Notes under the pieces: model-generated
Seen by the model: the letters and a program-made list of their open reading frames with translations, nothing else
What the model was told of the DNA's origin: nothing
Database searches by the model: none
Made by a program: the position numbers and the translations under genes
DNA from: Spinacia oleracea
Taxonomy: Eukaryota; Streptophyta; Magnoliopsida; Caryophyllales; Amaranthaceae
Length of the DNA stretch: 64,000 nt
Direction: 5' to 3'
Assembly (NCBI RefSeq): GCF_020520425.1
Contig: NC_079492.1
Coordinates: 141,364,361 to 141,428,360 of the forward strand
Shown: positions 11,150 through 25,900 of the stretch, piece after piece
Layout: each line of letters opens with the position of its first letter
How positions within the stretch are numbered: the stretch's first letter is position 1

Positions 11150-12630
11150 AATTAATTACCTCATCTAGCCTTAGGTTATGCATATTAAACATGTAATAAG
11201 TTTAAAATGAGTATTAGGTTCTATAGTTCAAAGTTGGGAGCGAAAATGCCTCATTTTAGCCTAAATATGACCTACAACGACCAAACAAGCCTTAAATGTA
11301 CATAAGTAGATTAGAATAAGTCTTAGAAACTTAAAAATAAGCATATTAATCATATAATAAGTTTAAAATGAGTCCTTAAGTTATTTAGTTCAAAGTTGGG
11401 AGCGAAAATGTCTAAATATGACCTATAACGACCCAATGAGTCTTAAATGTGCATAAATAGATTGGAATAAGTATTATAAAGTTAAAACTAAGCATATTAA
11501 TCATGTAAAAGGTTTAAAATGAGTCTTTATATTCTTTAGTTCATAGTTGGGAACGAAAATGTCATTTTAGCCTAAATATGTCCTATAATGACCAAACAAG
11601 CCTTAAATGTGCATAAATAAATTGGAATAAGTCTTAGAAAGTTAAAACTAAGCACATTAATCATGTAAAAGGTTTAAAATGACTCTTTAGGTTCTTTAGT
11701 TCAAAGTTGGGAACGAAAATGACATTTTAGCCTAAATATGACCTATAACGACCCAATGAGCCTTAAACGTGCATAAATAGATTGGAACGAGTCTTAGAAA
11801 GTTAAAATTATGCATATTAAACATGTAATAAGTTTAAAATGAGTCCTTAGGTTCTTTATTTCAAAGTTGGGAGCGAAAATGCCTTATTTTAGCCTAAATA
11901 TGACCTATAACGACCAAACAAGCCTTAAATGTACATAAGTAGAATAGAATAAGTCTTAGAAACTTAAAAATAAGCATATTAATCATATAATAAGTTTAAA
12001 ATGAGTCCTTAGGTTATTTAGTTCAAAGTTGGGAGCGAAAATGTCTAAGTATGATCTATAACGACCCAATGAGTCTTAAATGTGCATAAATAGATTGGAA
12101 TGAGTCTTAGAAAGTCAAAACTAAGCATATAAAACATTTAGTAAGTTTAAAATGAGTCCTTAGGTTCTTTATTTAAAATTTGGGAGCGAAAATGCTCATT
12201 TAGCCTAAATATGACCTATAACGACCAAACAAGCCTTAAATGTGCATAAGTAGATTGGAATGAGTCTTGGAAACTTCAAGATAAGCATATTAATCATGTA
12301 AAAGGTTTAAAATAAGTCCTTAGGTTCTTTAGTTCAAAGTTGGGATCGAAAATGTCATTTTAGCCTAAATATGACCTATAACGACCCAATGAGCCTTAAA
12401 TGTGCATAAATAGATTGTAATGAGTCTTAGAAAGTTAAAACTATGCATATTAAATGTATAATAAGTATAAAATGAGTTTTTAGGTTCTTTAGTTCAAATT
12501 TGGGAGCGAAAATGTCTCATTTAAGCCTAAATATGACCTATAACGACCAAACAAGCCTTAAATGTGCATAAGTAGATTGTAATAAGTCTTGGAAAATTAA
12601 AACTTAACATACTAAACATGTAAATCAGAA
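11150..12630. repeat. Tandem array, about nine copies of a ~160-bp unit
   Basis: The motif aaagttgggagcgaaaatg recurs at about 11230, 11391, 11542, 11702, 11861, 12022, 12173, 12335 and 12495. Each is followed by cctaaatatgacctataacg and aagccttaaatgtgcat. Units differ by scattered substitutions and small deletions. It is internal to the CACTA element and non-coding. Confidence 0.85.
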
Positions 12631-12923
12631 GAGAGGGTGCAAGAAAATGATGTGCAACAGAAAATGGTTGTAGGAAAATAATTTCACCTGACTGACGAAT
12701 CCGGTGTCAAGCATCCAATGAACAGGGATGTGAAAAGACTTGAATCCGGTGGCTGCTGATTCTCTTAGTCGCGACAGATTATAAACCCCGTGCTCTAATC
12801 TGTTTCAATTAGCATATCATGAAATTGCATTAGCTAGTTGAAATCAAAATGTTATACAGAATTGCAACAAAGAAAAATGAACATGAAAAATGGATGTTGT
12901 TGCATGTAGTAACAAAACGATTA

Positions 12924-13056
12924 CCGTGGTCCTGGTCAAATACCTCTAGAACTTGCAGAGGATCGAGTGACTCTTAGTGATTATGAAGAAGGCGAACTGC
13001 AGCATTGAGCATTGGTTCCTTACCGTTCTGTGGATCCAAATACATATCAAGCAACC
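12924..13056 (-). pseudogene. Captured exon of a VPS3/VPS39-type (CORVET/HOPS) tethering subunit
   Basis: On the minus strand an AG acceptor precedes an exon encoding LLDMYLDPQNGKEP, then NAAVRLLHNH, a stop codon, and ESLDPLQVLE. This is recognisable as the C-terminal part of plant Vam6/VPS39-family proteins, most likely VPS3 (TGFBRAP1 homologue). The internal stop and lack of the rest of the gene show it is a fragment. A small exon-like piece with AG and GT borders lies at 13230-13291 (motif HPEKYLDSLQ); its origin is uncertain but may be the same gene. The retained splice sites indicate capture of genomic DNA, not cDNA. Confidence 0.65.
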
Positions 13057-13867
13057 TAATGGTCATGAAATAAAAAATCAATTATAATATATTTAGAACT
13101 CTGTTTGACACATTCAAAAAAATCGTTAGAGGTTTTGGCTTTTGAGTAAAAGTCAAAATTCATAAGGCTCTAACTCCTAAATATAATCCAAATAGTGTGA
13201 CTAGTTTCTACGATTTCTGATATACCTCCACAATTTGAGCAATAGTCGAGCTGCTTTGAAGACTATCCAGGTACTTCTCTGGATGCACCTGTAAACAATT
13301 GAACTCCCAATTAGAAATTGCTCAAGAGGTAATGGACCAACAACTGCTTGTAATACCATGTTCGTATAATTATTCATCCTTAGAAATCATCATGCTCCCA
13401 CCACCCCAGCCCCCCAACAAAACTCTAACGCGCACTTTAAGAAGAATATGTATACTTGGCCTGTACAACTCTCAACTTTAAAGAATCTTCAAAAAAAAAA
13501 AACTTTGTTCCTTGGTAGAAGGTGTGTGCATTTGTAAATGGTCTGATTTGTGTATCACTTTGCCCATGTTCAACCTTGTTTAACATAGTCGAATCAAACT
13601 TGAGTTTCCAGACGAGCTCAAACAGTTTTTTAAACTTGATTCATTTAAGAATCAATATGTTCAAGTTCAACTCGTTTATTAATTGAGCTAAGCTCATAGG
13701 CGGACTTCTTTTTCCTTTAGATCATTTAACTAAAAAACTCATCAACGGGCCATAATTTATATCTGGTTAAGTTATTTTTGTTTTGAGGAAGTATGAGAAT
13801 TGGATAAACCCGAGAATTTAGAATATGCAAAAAAAATGTTATTGAATGAGATTTTCAGGAAGCGATT

Positions 13868-14100
13868 ATACCTCCAGGCACCTTGTTACAACCTTGCCAT
13901 TTTGAAGCACATACTGCAGCATTGTAGCCCGACGATCTGAGAAGCTTCACCAAAGCATAACGAATACAATTTCCATAGCATAGACCAGATTTAACAAGCT
14001 GAAGCTCGTTTACATCCATAGAAAGTAAAAGAGATTGGACCACAAACTGCAAGTCACTCTCATACTGATCCACCGAGCGCTTAAAGAACTGCACAATGAC
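13868..14100 (-). pseudogene. Captured exon of a DUF506 (PDDEXK-like) plant gene
   Basis: The minus-strand open segment reads FFKRSVDQYESDLQFVVQSL and then GYNAAVCASKW, the signature of the plant DUF506 family (GYDAAVCKSKW in typical members). It ends at a plausible donor (ctggag then gtataat). The remainder of the DUF506 domain is absent. It is a fragment carried by the CACTA element. Confidence 0.65.
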
Positions 14101-14831
14101 AACGAGCAAATATAAATCTCTCCTTCACAGATATACCGAAGAACTCACAGAGTAGGTACAAGAAAAGGCAGGGCAATATCTTATGTGATAGGCATCAAAT
14201 CACAAAAGCTATATCAATAGAGTAAAAAATGAACCAAATTGAATACTAATAGTATAATACTATCACAAATCAGACTTTGTTTTTCCTCAAAAAGTAAAGT
14301 TTATATTAAAATGTATTTGTTTAGGGGCTGCTTCTAACAGAAGGATCAAAACTCAAACTACAGAGTAAAAGTACTTGATTTATCTCAAAAAGTAAAGTTT
14401 CAATAATTTTAGAACAGAATTACATTCCCTCATTTCCAAGAAAGTATCAATCACATCTACACATTTCTTTGGAAGTGGCTTCCGCAAATTCATATCCGTA
14501 ACTGAAAGCTATCATTGTCCAAACACAATTATTGTAAAGTAATCCAATTTTCCAAGAACTATCAACCATTTCCATCAAAATCAACCAATTGGTAATTACT
14601 TCAAATTCAGTTGCATCTGCAAATAAGTAACGTTTTAATTTGGAACACTTGACACTCTAACACTTCAATCATCAGTCAAACACTTCAATTATACTTCCTA
14701 GTATATACTTTGTGTTAAGCTCAAAGTTTCTTTACTTATTACCAATACAACCTAAGAAAAACTGTAGTATGGATTCAGCTTTTCAGTTTATTAACAATTC
14801 ATTTTGTTTGTAGCTTTGCTTAGAATTCGAA

Positions 14832-14996
14832 ATGAGTGATAATCTGGATGGGGTTGAAGAAGATGATGTTGTGATGTTTGGAAGGAGCAGGGGCAATTCA
14901 AGAAGACAGAGTTTGGTTATTGATGATGAAGAAGATAATGAAGTTGAGGGAGGTGCAGTTGTTGTAGGAGAGCAGAGTATTATCAGCAGCTATTAA
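14832..14996 (+). CDS. Short acidic ORF inside the CACTA element, unrecognised
   Basis: A 54-codon plus-strand ORF starting MSDNLDGVEEDDVVMFGRSR, rich in Asp/Glu with an internal basic GRSRGNSRRQS stretch. It looks like an N-terminal protein fragment, possibly from another captured gene. No domain is recognisable and it may not be expressed. Confidence 0.3.
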   Translation: MSDNLDGVEEDDVVMFGRSRGNSRRQSLVIDDEEDNEVEGGAVVVGEQSIISSY

Positions 14997-15077
14997 ATAA
15001 TGATAACTAACAGTAACAGTGCTTCAGAGTTAGAAAAAACAGATGGATATGGCCTGGACAAAGTTAGAGAAGTGGAT

Positions 15078-15600
15078 TTAAAATTCCTTATCTAATTTCA
15101 GTACGCATTTAAATTGTGAAATGAGGAGATTTAGGAGAGAGAGAGAGACCTGGACAAAGTTAGAGAAGGAGGTCATAAGAAGATCAGCAAACTGATCAGG
15201 TGTATAATGTCTGTAGATATAAGTATTGATGTTGTAATTCTGAAGATAATCACTATTTCCAGCACCGAGAAGATGAATTCCAGCTGAGAACATCCCTTTT
15301 GCTTTCTCAATCCCCACCAATTTTGTCACCTTAATTACTCTGGTACTCCTTGTAGTACCCCAACTGTTGCGTAAGAGATACCGCCCTCTGTAGTTGCAAA
15401 CCCAACAAAGTTAGTCTTTAACATTCAAGTTAAGTTTTATGAGTTAACAAGGTTTTGCATGGAAAGATTGAAACTTTACATATAAGCTGGCTGTTCTCTC
15501 GGCGTAACCCGAACCAGCAGACGCAAAGTTGGTGCCAATGAGTAATCGTAGACTTCCAGGCAAAGAAATCGATTATTTTGCGAATGGTTTTTGGGGAACT
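15078..15600 (-). pseudogene. Captured exons of a GDSL esterase/lipase gene
   Basis: Exon-like 15151-15330 (minus; AG acceptor, GTCTCT donor) encodes EKAKGMFSAG, GAGNSDYLQNYNIN and YTPDQFADLLMTSF, the middle of plant GDSL lipases including the S(A)GNSD block. Upstream on the same strand, about 15478-15575 encodes GTNFASAGSGYAERTA, matching block II (GANFASA). The catalytic Ser block and C-terminal His block are not found. Both pieces keep intron borders, so genomic DNA was captured. Confidence 0.7.
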
Positions 15601-16479
15601 CTACCTTTTCTTATCCCCTACAAGGCTACAAGCAAGAGGCTAGCTGGAACCATAGCAGAATAGGATTTGACTAGGGAGCGCTAACTCAAAATCTAAAAGA
15701 ACAGACAGATCTGATTGTAACTAGGCGAAAGAGAGTAAATGTAAATGTAATACTTCATAAGACCAACTCAAAATAATAATTACCAGTAACAAATTCAGGA
15801 GGCTGAAGATTAAGTCGCAAAATAAGCCTTGCAAATGCTGGTGTCAACAGCAAAATAGAAGCCTGCATTTTCAAAAAATCACAAAATAAGAAACTGCTCA
15901 AACTCCTGCATGTTCAATTGGTATCAAAATTATAAAACGTCAGTTAAGTGTCAGCGTATTGCCATGAAGTCAATCAATTTAATCCAAAAGGGTTATAGAT
16001 ATTCCAGCAAGCATTTTCATTGACTTTACAATTAAATTATCAGATAATACAAACAAAAGAAAAACCAAAAAGGTGATTAGAAAAGAAGAGTTCCAGAATC
16101 AAAGCTTCAAATTTACTTCAAATTGCATTCAAATTACATACCAACTTGTAATTTATCTATAATTCCTAAATAATGCCAAAAATTGAACTTTTCAATTACC
16201 AAAGATACAGAAATTATGACTTCCTATGAGCAGGCCTCAGACTTTCAAAAGAGGAAAAAGAGAAACTTCATGAAGATAATTAGATAAATCAATACCTTAA
16301 TGCAGTTGTAAAATCTAAACAAGCACGATGATAGATTCCTGCAGGCAGTACGATCTTCACAAATTAAGTGCAAAGAACGAATTGAAGAACTAGCCAAAAA
16401 AACAAAAAAAACAAAAACAGAATTGTACAAACCCTAATTCTAAAAACGAAAATCAAAAGGGGACAGGAAGATAATTACT

Positions 16480-16760
16480 CGTTGTGGCGAGGAGTGACGG
16501 CCGAGCAAGCACCGGAGAACAGACCGTTCTTTCTTAGAACCACCGGCCGAGCTATGTCAGTGAGTTTTCAGCGACTATGTCAGTCGTGGTTCAGCGCGGA
16601 GAAGGTACAGGACGCGACGGGGGGAGGAGGCGAGAAAAGACACTCACCGGCGAGGAGAGTGACGGCGGATCCGAGCAAGATGAGTTCGACGGCGACGCAG
16701 GACCGAGCAAGCTCTGAGTTCGTCGGCGACGCAAGGAATTGAAAACTGAGGGAAGAAGCT
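16480..16760 (-). other. GC-rich insert in the CACTA element, possible captured 5' exon
   Basis: An abrupt GC-rich patch in otherwise AT-rich sequence. On the minus strand it is open for several dozen codons and reaches a strong donor-like ccggtgagtgt. This is the look of a plant first exon plus intron start. No protein family is recognised. Confidence 0.35.
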
Positions 16761-17091
16761 TGGAGTTGAGCGCGGGGAACTCTAAAATTTTGAGATAGAT
16801 ATTTTAGTTAAATGAATTAATTATTCAACAATAATATTATTCCAGCAAACAAATTTTGTTACACGGATTTGTTGCAGGGTACAATAACATGTACGCTGCA
16901 ACAGTATCTAGCTATTGCAGGGGGCTTTTAATATGTACGCTGCAAAAAGCTCTTTTGCAGGGGGCAATTAATTTGTACGCTGCAATAACCCTTTAAAGGG
17001 TTTGACCCGCATTGACCTATTGCTTGTTGAAGCGTATTAATACATGTACGCTGCAACAAGGGGGCTGCAACAGGGGTTTTTTCTACTAGTG

Positions 17092-17442
17092 ATCAGAAAT
17101 GCTGAATCTGCCATTAACGGGGACATCGCCGGACTTCAACCCCATCAATATGAGACCCCACCTAATTCCACTAGTACCAAGCAAAGTAAGGTAATACCCT
17201 TACAGTTAGAAACGCAAGGTCAAGATATGGGAAGGGAGTTTCGCCATACGGTCACGTACGTGACACAGAAGGAAGTGATGGGGGTGCAGGTGCAAGCAAG
17301 GTACTACCAGCATTTAATGGACCCAATGAGAATTTTCACATACATCACTCCGATTCGACTGGAAGACGTGGGGATGATGGGAGTATCGGAGCACTGGCGA
17401 GATTGGGAGGAGTACTTCCGGCCAACGGCACCGGGATCGTGA
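17092..17442 (+). CDS. LINE ORF1, 3' part, downstream of the CACTA insertion
   Basis: Continues the frame of the ORF1 segment 8567-10378 after the CACTA element; the first codons follow directly from the 3-bp target duplication. It encodes the polar C-terminal tail of ORF1 and ends at TGA 17440-17442. ORF2 begins about 45 bp later, the normal LINE ORF1-ORF2 spacing. Confidence 0.75.
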   Translation: MRNAESAINGDIAGLQPHQYETPPNSTSTKQSKVIPLQLETQGQDMGREFRHTVTYVTQKEVMGVQVQARYYQHLMDPMRIFTYITPIRLEDVGMMGVSEHWRDWEEYFRPTAPGS

Positions 17443-17487
17443 GAGGTTTCTAGTGTGTGGTTGGAACAGCCAATACCAAGTTTAAAC

Positions 17488-17675
17488 ATGAAAATCTGTG
17501 TTTAGAATGTCAGAGGAGCTTCGAGAGATGAGTTCATCCCACATGCATGGGCGGTGATTGATGATTAGCATCCTCCGATTCTTATTTTATTGGAAACTAA
17601 AAGTGACGACTACAGAGCAAAGGAGGTCATGAGAGATTTACGATTTGATGCATATAAAGTGGTGTCTCCAGTTGT
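17488..17675 (+). pseudogene. LINE ORF2, start of the endonuclease domain, decayed and truncated
   Basis: Reads MKICV-stop-NVRGASRD, then ILILLETKSDD, the beginning of the APE-type endonuclease of plant L1 LINEs (usually MK..WN.RG and L.ETK). The Trp codon is now TAG (17503-17505) and a second TAG lies at 17566-17568. The frame is lost at about 17672 where LTR-like sequence begins. The reverse transcriptase part is absent. Confidence 0.75.
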
Positions 17676-18350
17676 AGGGGTTTTTTTTATCTTTTCCCGT
17701 TTCCTACAATGGGGTTGGCACGCGGCGGTTCGTTTAGAGAACCGTTGAATTGTTTTTGCACCTCGAAGGAGTCGCCACCAAACTTATTTTAGGTCCCGTT
17801 TGGGAAGACCGCAAAATGACTCTATTTTTCGATAAGCCTTGAATCCTTGAAACGGATGGGTGAGATCCGGGCTCGGGAACGAAAATGCTTATTCCGCGAG
17901 CTTTAGAAATATTCAAGTACGTTGGCACAACATTGTTTCGAAAATAAACCCTAAGATTAGACTATGTGGGTTTGAAATTTAGAGCAAAATAGAATTTCTA
18001 ATTGTATGGTGGTCACTTTGCTTTAAAGATTGATTTAAGGAACCTAAGGCCGGTTTATCCAAAAATATCTTCGCTAAGCGTGTAATTTTAAAATCTGAAC
18101 ATTCTCAACATAACTGCAGACTAAAACCTGAGTGCGAAAATAAAATCTAAACTTTCTAAAGCCTAGCAAGCTTCTATTTTTGCAAGGAATAACACTGAGA
18201 AATATATTATAGGAAATTCAGCAAAAATTATAAGAAATTCAACCAAAATTATAAGAAATTCAACATAAATTATAGGAAATTCAGAAAAAGTTGAAAGTTC
18301 AATCAAAAAAATCAAAGTTATGGTGATTGATATGCAGAGACATGTTTAAC
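17672..18350. mobile_element. Fragment of a Tat/Ogre-type gypsy LTR
   Basis: Begins tgtagggg and contains aaggagtcgccaccaaac, then gggaagaccgcaaaatgac and atccgggctcgggaacg, the characteristic conserved block of Tat/Ogre LTRs (the same ggagtcgcca block is at 44409 in the solo LTR). The other LTR and internal domains are absent. Confidence 0.55.
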
Positions 18351-18699
18351 TCATCAGTGCCAAAATAAAAAAGACAAGTAAAGGAGATAAGAGCCTCGAA
18401 GAAGAGCGGTGCCGGAGCCGACCTCGCCGCCGATTTCAACCTCACAGCATGTAATTTTTAAAAAAAATAATGAATTGAATTAAGTAGGGGATTGAGCGCT
18501 CAATTTCTCTGTAAATTAAACGAAAGTGAATTTATAATTCTCTTCACCTGGTAATCCTTGAAGAAGAAACGCAGGAAATTGGCAGTAAGATTAACTCCGA
18601 AAGAGATGGAGCCAAAATTCGTGGAAGAGAAAGAGCCGAAGTTCATGGAAGTTGCAGAAGAGGGAGAGGGAGAGGGAGAAGTTGCAGAAGTTTGTGGAG

Positions 18700-19062
18700 G
18701 AGTGGGAAAGAAGAAGCGGGATTTTTTTTTCCGCCTATATTTTGGCAAGGGCAACGAAAAAAAGAATTGGGCTGGATCTTTTATTTATAATGGGCAACAA
18801 TTTAGAAATTGGTTGTTGCACAAATATGATAAAGGGCAATAAAATAAAATTTTGTGGCCCAAAATATAAGTTTGGGCAATGGATTAATGAATTGTCGCCC
18901 AAAAAAGATTTTGGGCTACCGAAAACCTTCTTGTCGCACAAAATTGTAGATTTGGGCAACGAAATTATACACCGTCGCCTTTTGTTCTATTTCGGGCAAC
19001 AAATATATTTCTCGTTGCCCATAAAATATTAACTCGTCGCCCAAACCTGCTTTTTTTGTAGT
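18700..19062. mobile_element. 3' terminus of a second CACTA-type element
   Basis: Ends cctgctttttttgtagtg, a CACTA-class terminal repeat, and is preceded by many copies of gggcaac / gtcgccca in both orientations (18740-19050), the subterminal repeat pattern. The matching 5' end was not found, so the element is truncated or its start lies in the unassigned 18350-18700 stretch. Confidence 0.55.
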
Positions 19063-19194
19063 GAAAGAAGCATTAGTCTCCGATTACCACTTTGTAGTAT
19101 TACTTACTACAAATAAGGAATGAAACTAAGCTCTAGTATACCACTTTGTAGTATTACTTACTACAAAGTAGCCTTAAGCTCTTGAATACCACTT
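19063..19194. repeat. Short tandem repeat (taccactttgtagtattacttactacaaa)
   Basis: Two full units and part of a third of a roughly 57-bp sequence containing accactttgtagtattac and the palindromic actttgtag/ctacaaagt. Confidence 0.5.
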
Positions 19195-22238
<3,044 letters not shown>

Positions 22239-22409
22239 ATAACCGATCTATCTAGATCATGTCTAGGTCTATCTAATTTAAGGAATAGTTAAATCATGAG
22301 CAAATTCAAATAAATAATATCAATATTATAAATTTGTGTAACATTTATTTTACACGTAAGTCATTTAATATTAATAAATGTAGATTTTTGTTTAAACTTA
22401 ATTATGAAG

Positions 22410-22560
22410 AATCAGATCAGATCAGATCAGATCAGACCATATCAGATCAGATCATACCAGATAAGAAAAAATAAGTTCAGATCAGATCAGATCAGAAAAA
22501 ATAAGTCCAGACCAGATCAGATCAGATCAGGAGAAATAAGGTGAACTAAACAGGGCCAAG
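22410..22560. repeat. (ATCAG)n-rich pentamer repeat at the end of a dispersed MITE-like family
   Basis: Repeated agatcagatcag units with aaaaaataag interruptions, ending ggtgaactaaacagggcc, which in reverse complement resembles the gttctcttca-type starts seen at 2940 and 52227. Confidence 0.55.
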
Positions 22561-22593
22561 GCCTATATTATCTTCTTTTGTGTAGAAAAAGAG

Positions 22594-22940
22594 TGAAGAC
22601 ATTGCTGTATTTTGCTTAATGAAGTAACACAAAGCAACTGCACCAACCCAGCATTTCATTCATTCGGCTTACCCTTAAAATGAGCAAGCAAGGCTGCTTA
22701 TATACAACCCTAGAGATTTACTACAACCAATAGGAATAAGGACAGCTAGCCTAGATAGAGAATCAACCTAGAAGTTACAAAAGACAACTAGGACCAATCA
22801 TAAAATGCCACGAATAACTGACAAAAACGGCTAGAAAAGTACACAATCACATGCACATAATTCCTACAATTTAGGCTGAGATGGGCTTCATTGCTGGCTG
22901 AGTTGGGCTTCATTACTTGGCTCAGTGGCCTATCTTCAAT
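22594..22940 (-). repeat. 3' LTR of the copia element
   Basis: In element (minus) orientation this is the downstream LTR. It begins right after the polypurine tract, and the polyprotein stop codon TGA overlaps its first bases. Confidence 0.9.
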
Positions 22941-25900
22941 ACTCCCCCTCAAGCTGAGAGTGAGAAGTCTGAACTCCCAGCTTGGATAGAAGGTGGTTAT
23001 GCTGATGTGTAGGCAGCAGTTTAGTGAAAACATCTGCAAGTTGTTGAGATGAGGGAATGTAGCTAGGTTGGATTAGACCTTCAGCATCTTTTTCTCTGAT
23101 AAAGTGACAGTCAATATCAACATGCTTAGTCTTCTCATGATGAACAGGATTAGCTGCAATGGCAATTGCTGCCTGATTGTCACAGTTGATTTGAGTTGTG
23201 TTTGAGTGTTTGATTCCCAAATCTCTCAGCAGTTGTTTAAGCCACATTACTTCACAAACAGTCAAGGCCATTGATCTGTATTCTGCTTCAGCACTGCTTC
23301 TTGCAACAACACTTTGTCTTTTTGATTTCCATGAGATAAGTGATTCACCCAATAGGATGCAGAAACCAGATGTGGATCTTCTGGTTGAGGGACATCCTGC
23401 CCAATCACTGTCACAGTAAGCAGTGAGTTGAGCATTGGATTTTCTTGAGAGTAAAATGCCTTGATCTGTACTGTTTGCTAGATATCTCAGTACTCTTCTT
23501 GCTGCCTGCATATGGACATTTGTTGGTTTGTGCATGAATTTGCTCAAAACATGAACTGTGTAGGCAATGTCAGGCCTAGTCAAGGTGAGATAAATAAGCT
23601 TTCCAACCAATTTCTGATAAGCTTCTGGATTGTCAAGCACATCTCCCACATCTGCAGTTAGCTTGGAGTGACTGTCCATGGGAAGTTTGAGTGGCCTGCA
23701 GTTTTTCATCTTGTATTCTTCAAGAAGATCAAAATTATACTTCTTTTGAGAGAGAAATATTCCTTGTTGAGATCTGTCCACCTCAATCCCAAGAAAGTAT
23801 CTGAGTTCACCCATGTCTTTCATGTGGAATTGAGAGGAGAGGAAAGTTTTTGTGTCATTAATGGCTTGCATGTCATTTCCAGCCAGAACCAGATCATCAA
23901 CATACACTAGAATGACAGTGAATGACTTTCCAGTTTGTTTGGTGAACAATGAGTAGTCAGATTTTGATTGAGTGAACTGAAAACTCTTTAGATCCTCACT
24001 TAGCTTGGCAAACCATTGTCTGGGAGCTTGTTTGAGACCATATAAGGACTTCACAAGTTTGCACACCTTGTTAGGATTGTGTTGTGAGTGCTCCCCCTCT
24101 CCTTGAATCACAATTCTTCCCCCTTTGCCACAGTAGCCAGGAGGGAACTTCATGTAAATAGTCTCCTGCAAATCACCATGAAAAAAGGCATTCTTAACAT
24201 CCATTTGGTGAACATACCAGTCTTCTAAAGATGCTACAGCAAGTAATGATCTCACAGTTGCCATTTTGGCTACTGGGGCAAAAGTTTCTTCATAGTCTAC
24301 ACCATATCTTTGTCTGTTTCCTAACACAACAAGTCTGCATTTGTCTCTTTCCACCCTACCATCCCTGTGAAACTTGGTTCTGTACAACCATTTGCACCCA
24401 ATAGCTGTCTTACCAGGTGGTAGGTCAGTAATTTCCCAAGTATTGTTTGTTTCTAAGGCATCTAGTTCTTCATTCATAGCATCTACCCATCTCTTGTGTT
24501 TTATAGCTTCTTTGTAATTGGTTGGGACTGTGTTCTTAATGATTTTGGCTAGAAAACAGAAGAAGTCATAGGTGGTTTGGGTGTGAATAAGATTTTGGAT
24601 TTTGGAAGGTTCAATCAGACAAGCATAGTTGGCTACATGATAATCACTGTGCCAGCTTGGTGGTTTATGAGATCTTGTGGATTTTCTGGTGGGGATAGGT
24701 AATGGTGTTTGTGTTTGAGGTGATGGTTGTGTTTGAGGTGGTGAGTGTGTTTGAGGTGGTGTAGGTGGTTCCTGATTATCAGGTGGAGTGATGTCATTTC
24801 CATAGTCAGTCCAATCACTGCAGGTAGGGGTAGTTTGTGGGTTTCTGGCTGTTTGTGGCTTGAGAATTTTGTATGGAAAGACATGTTCAAAGAACTTCAC
24901 ATCTCTGCTGACAAACACTATGTTGTTTGTCAAATTAAGCAACTTATACCCCTTTTGAGTGATAGGGTAGCCCAACATTAGGCATGGTACACCCCTTTCT
25001 TGGAACTTATCAGTCAGTCTACTTGGGTTACTAGCCATAGCAAGACAACCAATGGATTTTAAATTGTCATATGAGGGAAGAGTTTTGTGAAGTACCTCAT
25101 ATGGGGTTTTGTTGTCTAGCACTGTGCTTGGAAGCCTGTTGGTGATATACACTGCAGCAAGTACACAATCTCCCCAAAAATAAAGTGGCAATCCCCCTTG
25201 GAATCTCAAAGCTCTAGCCATCTCAAGTAAGTTTCTATGTTTTCTTTCAGCTCGACCATTTTGTTGTGGTCTTTTGACACATGATGTCTGATGTATGATG
25301 CCTAACTTATCAAAGAAGGGTCTGCATTGTTGATTATCATCAAACTCCAGGGCATTGTCAGACCTGATAACCTTTACTTTCTTGTTGAATTGAGTTTTGC
25401 ACATATTGACAAAGGTTTGTATGGCTTGAAATGCATCTGATTTTTGCTTGAGAAGGTGCACCCATGTTACTCTAGAGTGATCATCAACCACAGTAAGAAA
25501 GTACCTGTGATTTCCTCTAGTTTTCACCTTGTATGCATTCCAGATATCTATATGAACAAGTTCAAATAGATCTTTTGCTCTGGATTTGCTGCTGTTGTAT
25601 GGCAGCTTAGTGAATTTTGCCATGGGACATGTGACACACACATCATTACACTTGTCCTTGAGTCCTTGCAGGCAAGGGATTTTTGCTATTTTCTGCAGAG
25701 GTGTATGGCCTAGTCTGTGGTGCCACAAGGTTGTCTCACTCAGAGGTGTAATACTGGATATAGTTGCTGGCAACTCAAATGTAGGTGGGCATGTTTCAGC
25801 AGTCATTGCCTTGCCACATTGAGTTCCAGTGTACTGAGTTGACATTGCCCTCTTCAGATCAGTCACTATTTCTTGAAGAGGTTTGTTCACAAGATAATAC

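Larger units (their letters stand above)
10379..17091. mobile_element. 6.7-kb non-autonomous CACTA (En/Spm) element with captured host gene fragments
   Basis: Left end cactagtagaaaaaaccc and right end ggggttttttctactagtg are inverted repeats of the CACTA class, flanked by a perfect 3-bp target duplication ATC (10376-10378 and 17092-17094). Both subterminal regions (10400-10740 and 16860-17070) are packed with direct and inverted copies of ttgcagcgtaca / tgtacgctgcaa, the expected transposase-binding repeats. No transposase (TNP2/TNPD-like) ORF is seen. The interior holds a roughly 160-bp tandem array and exon-intron fragments of several unrelated host genes on the minus strand, described separately. 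It is inserted in LINE ORF1. Confidence 0.88.

Noticed and set aside
11150-12630. CRISPR-like regular repeats
   Set aside because: Units are about 160 bp, tandem without unique spacers, and inside a plant CACTA element.
16482-16742. 86-codon plus-strand ORF in the GC-rich patch
   Set aside because: Composition-driven; the minus strand with a splice donor is the more likely coding sense.
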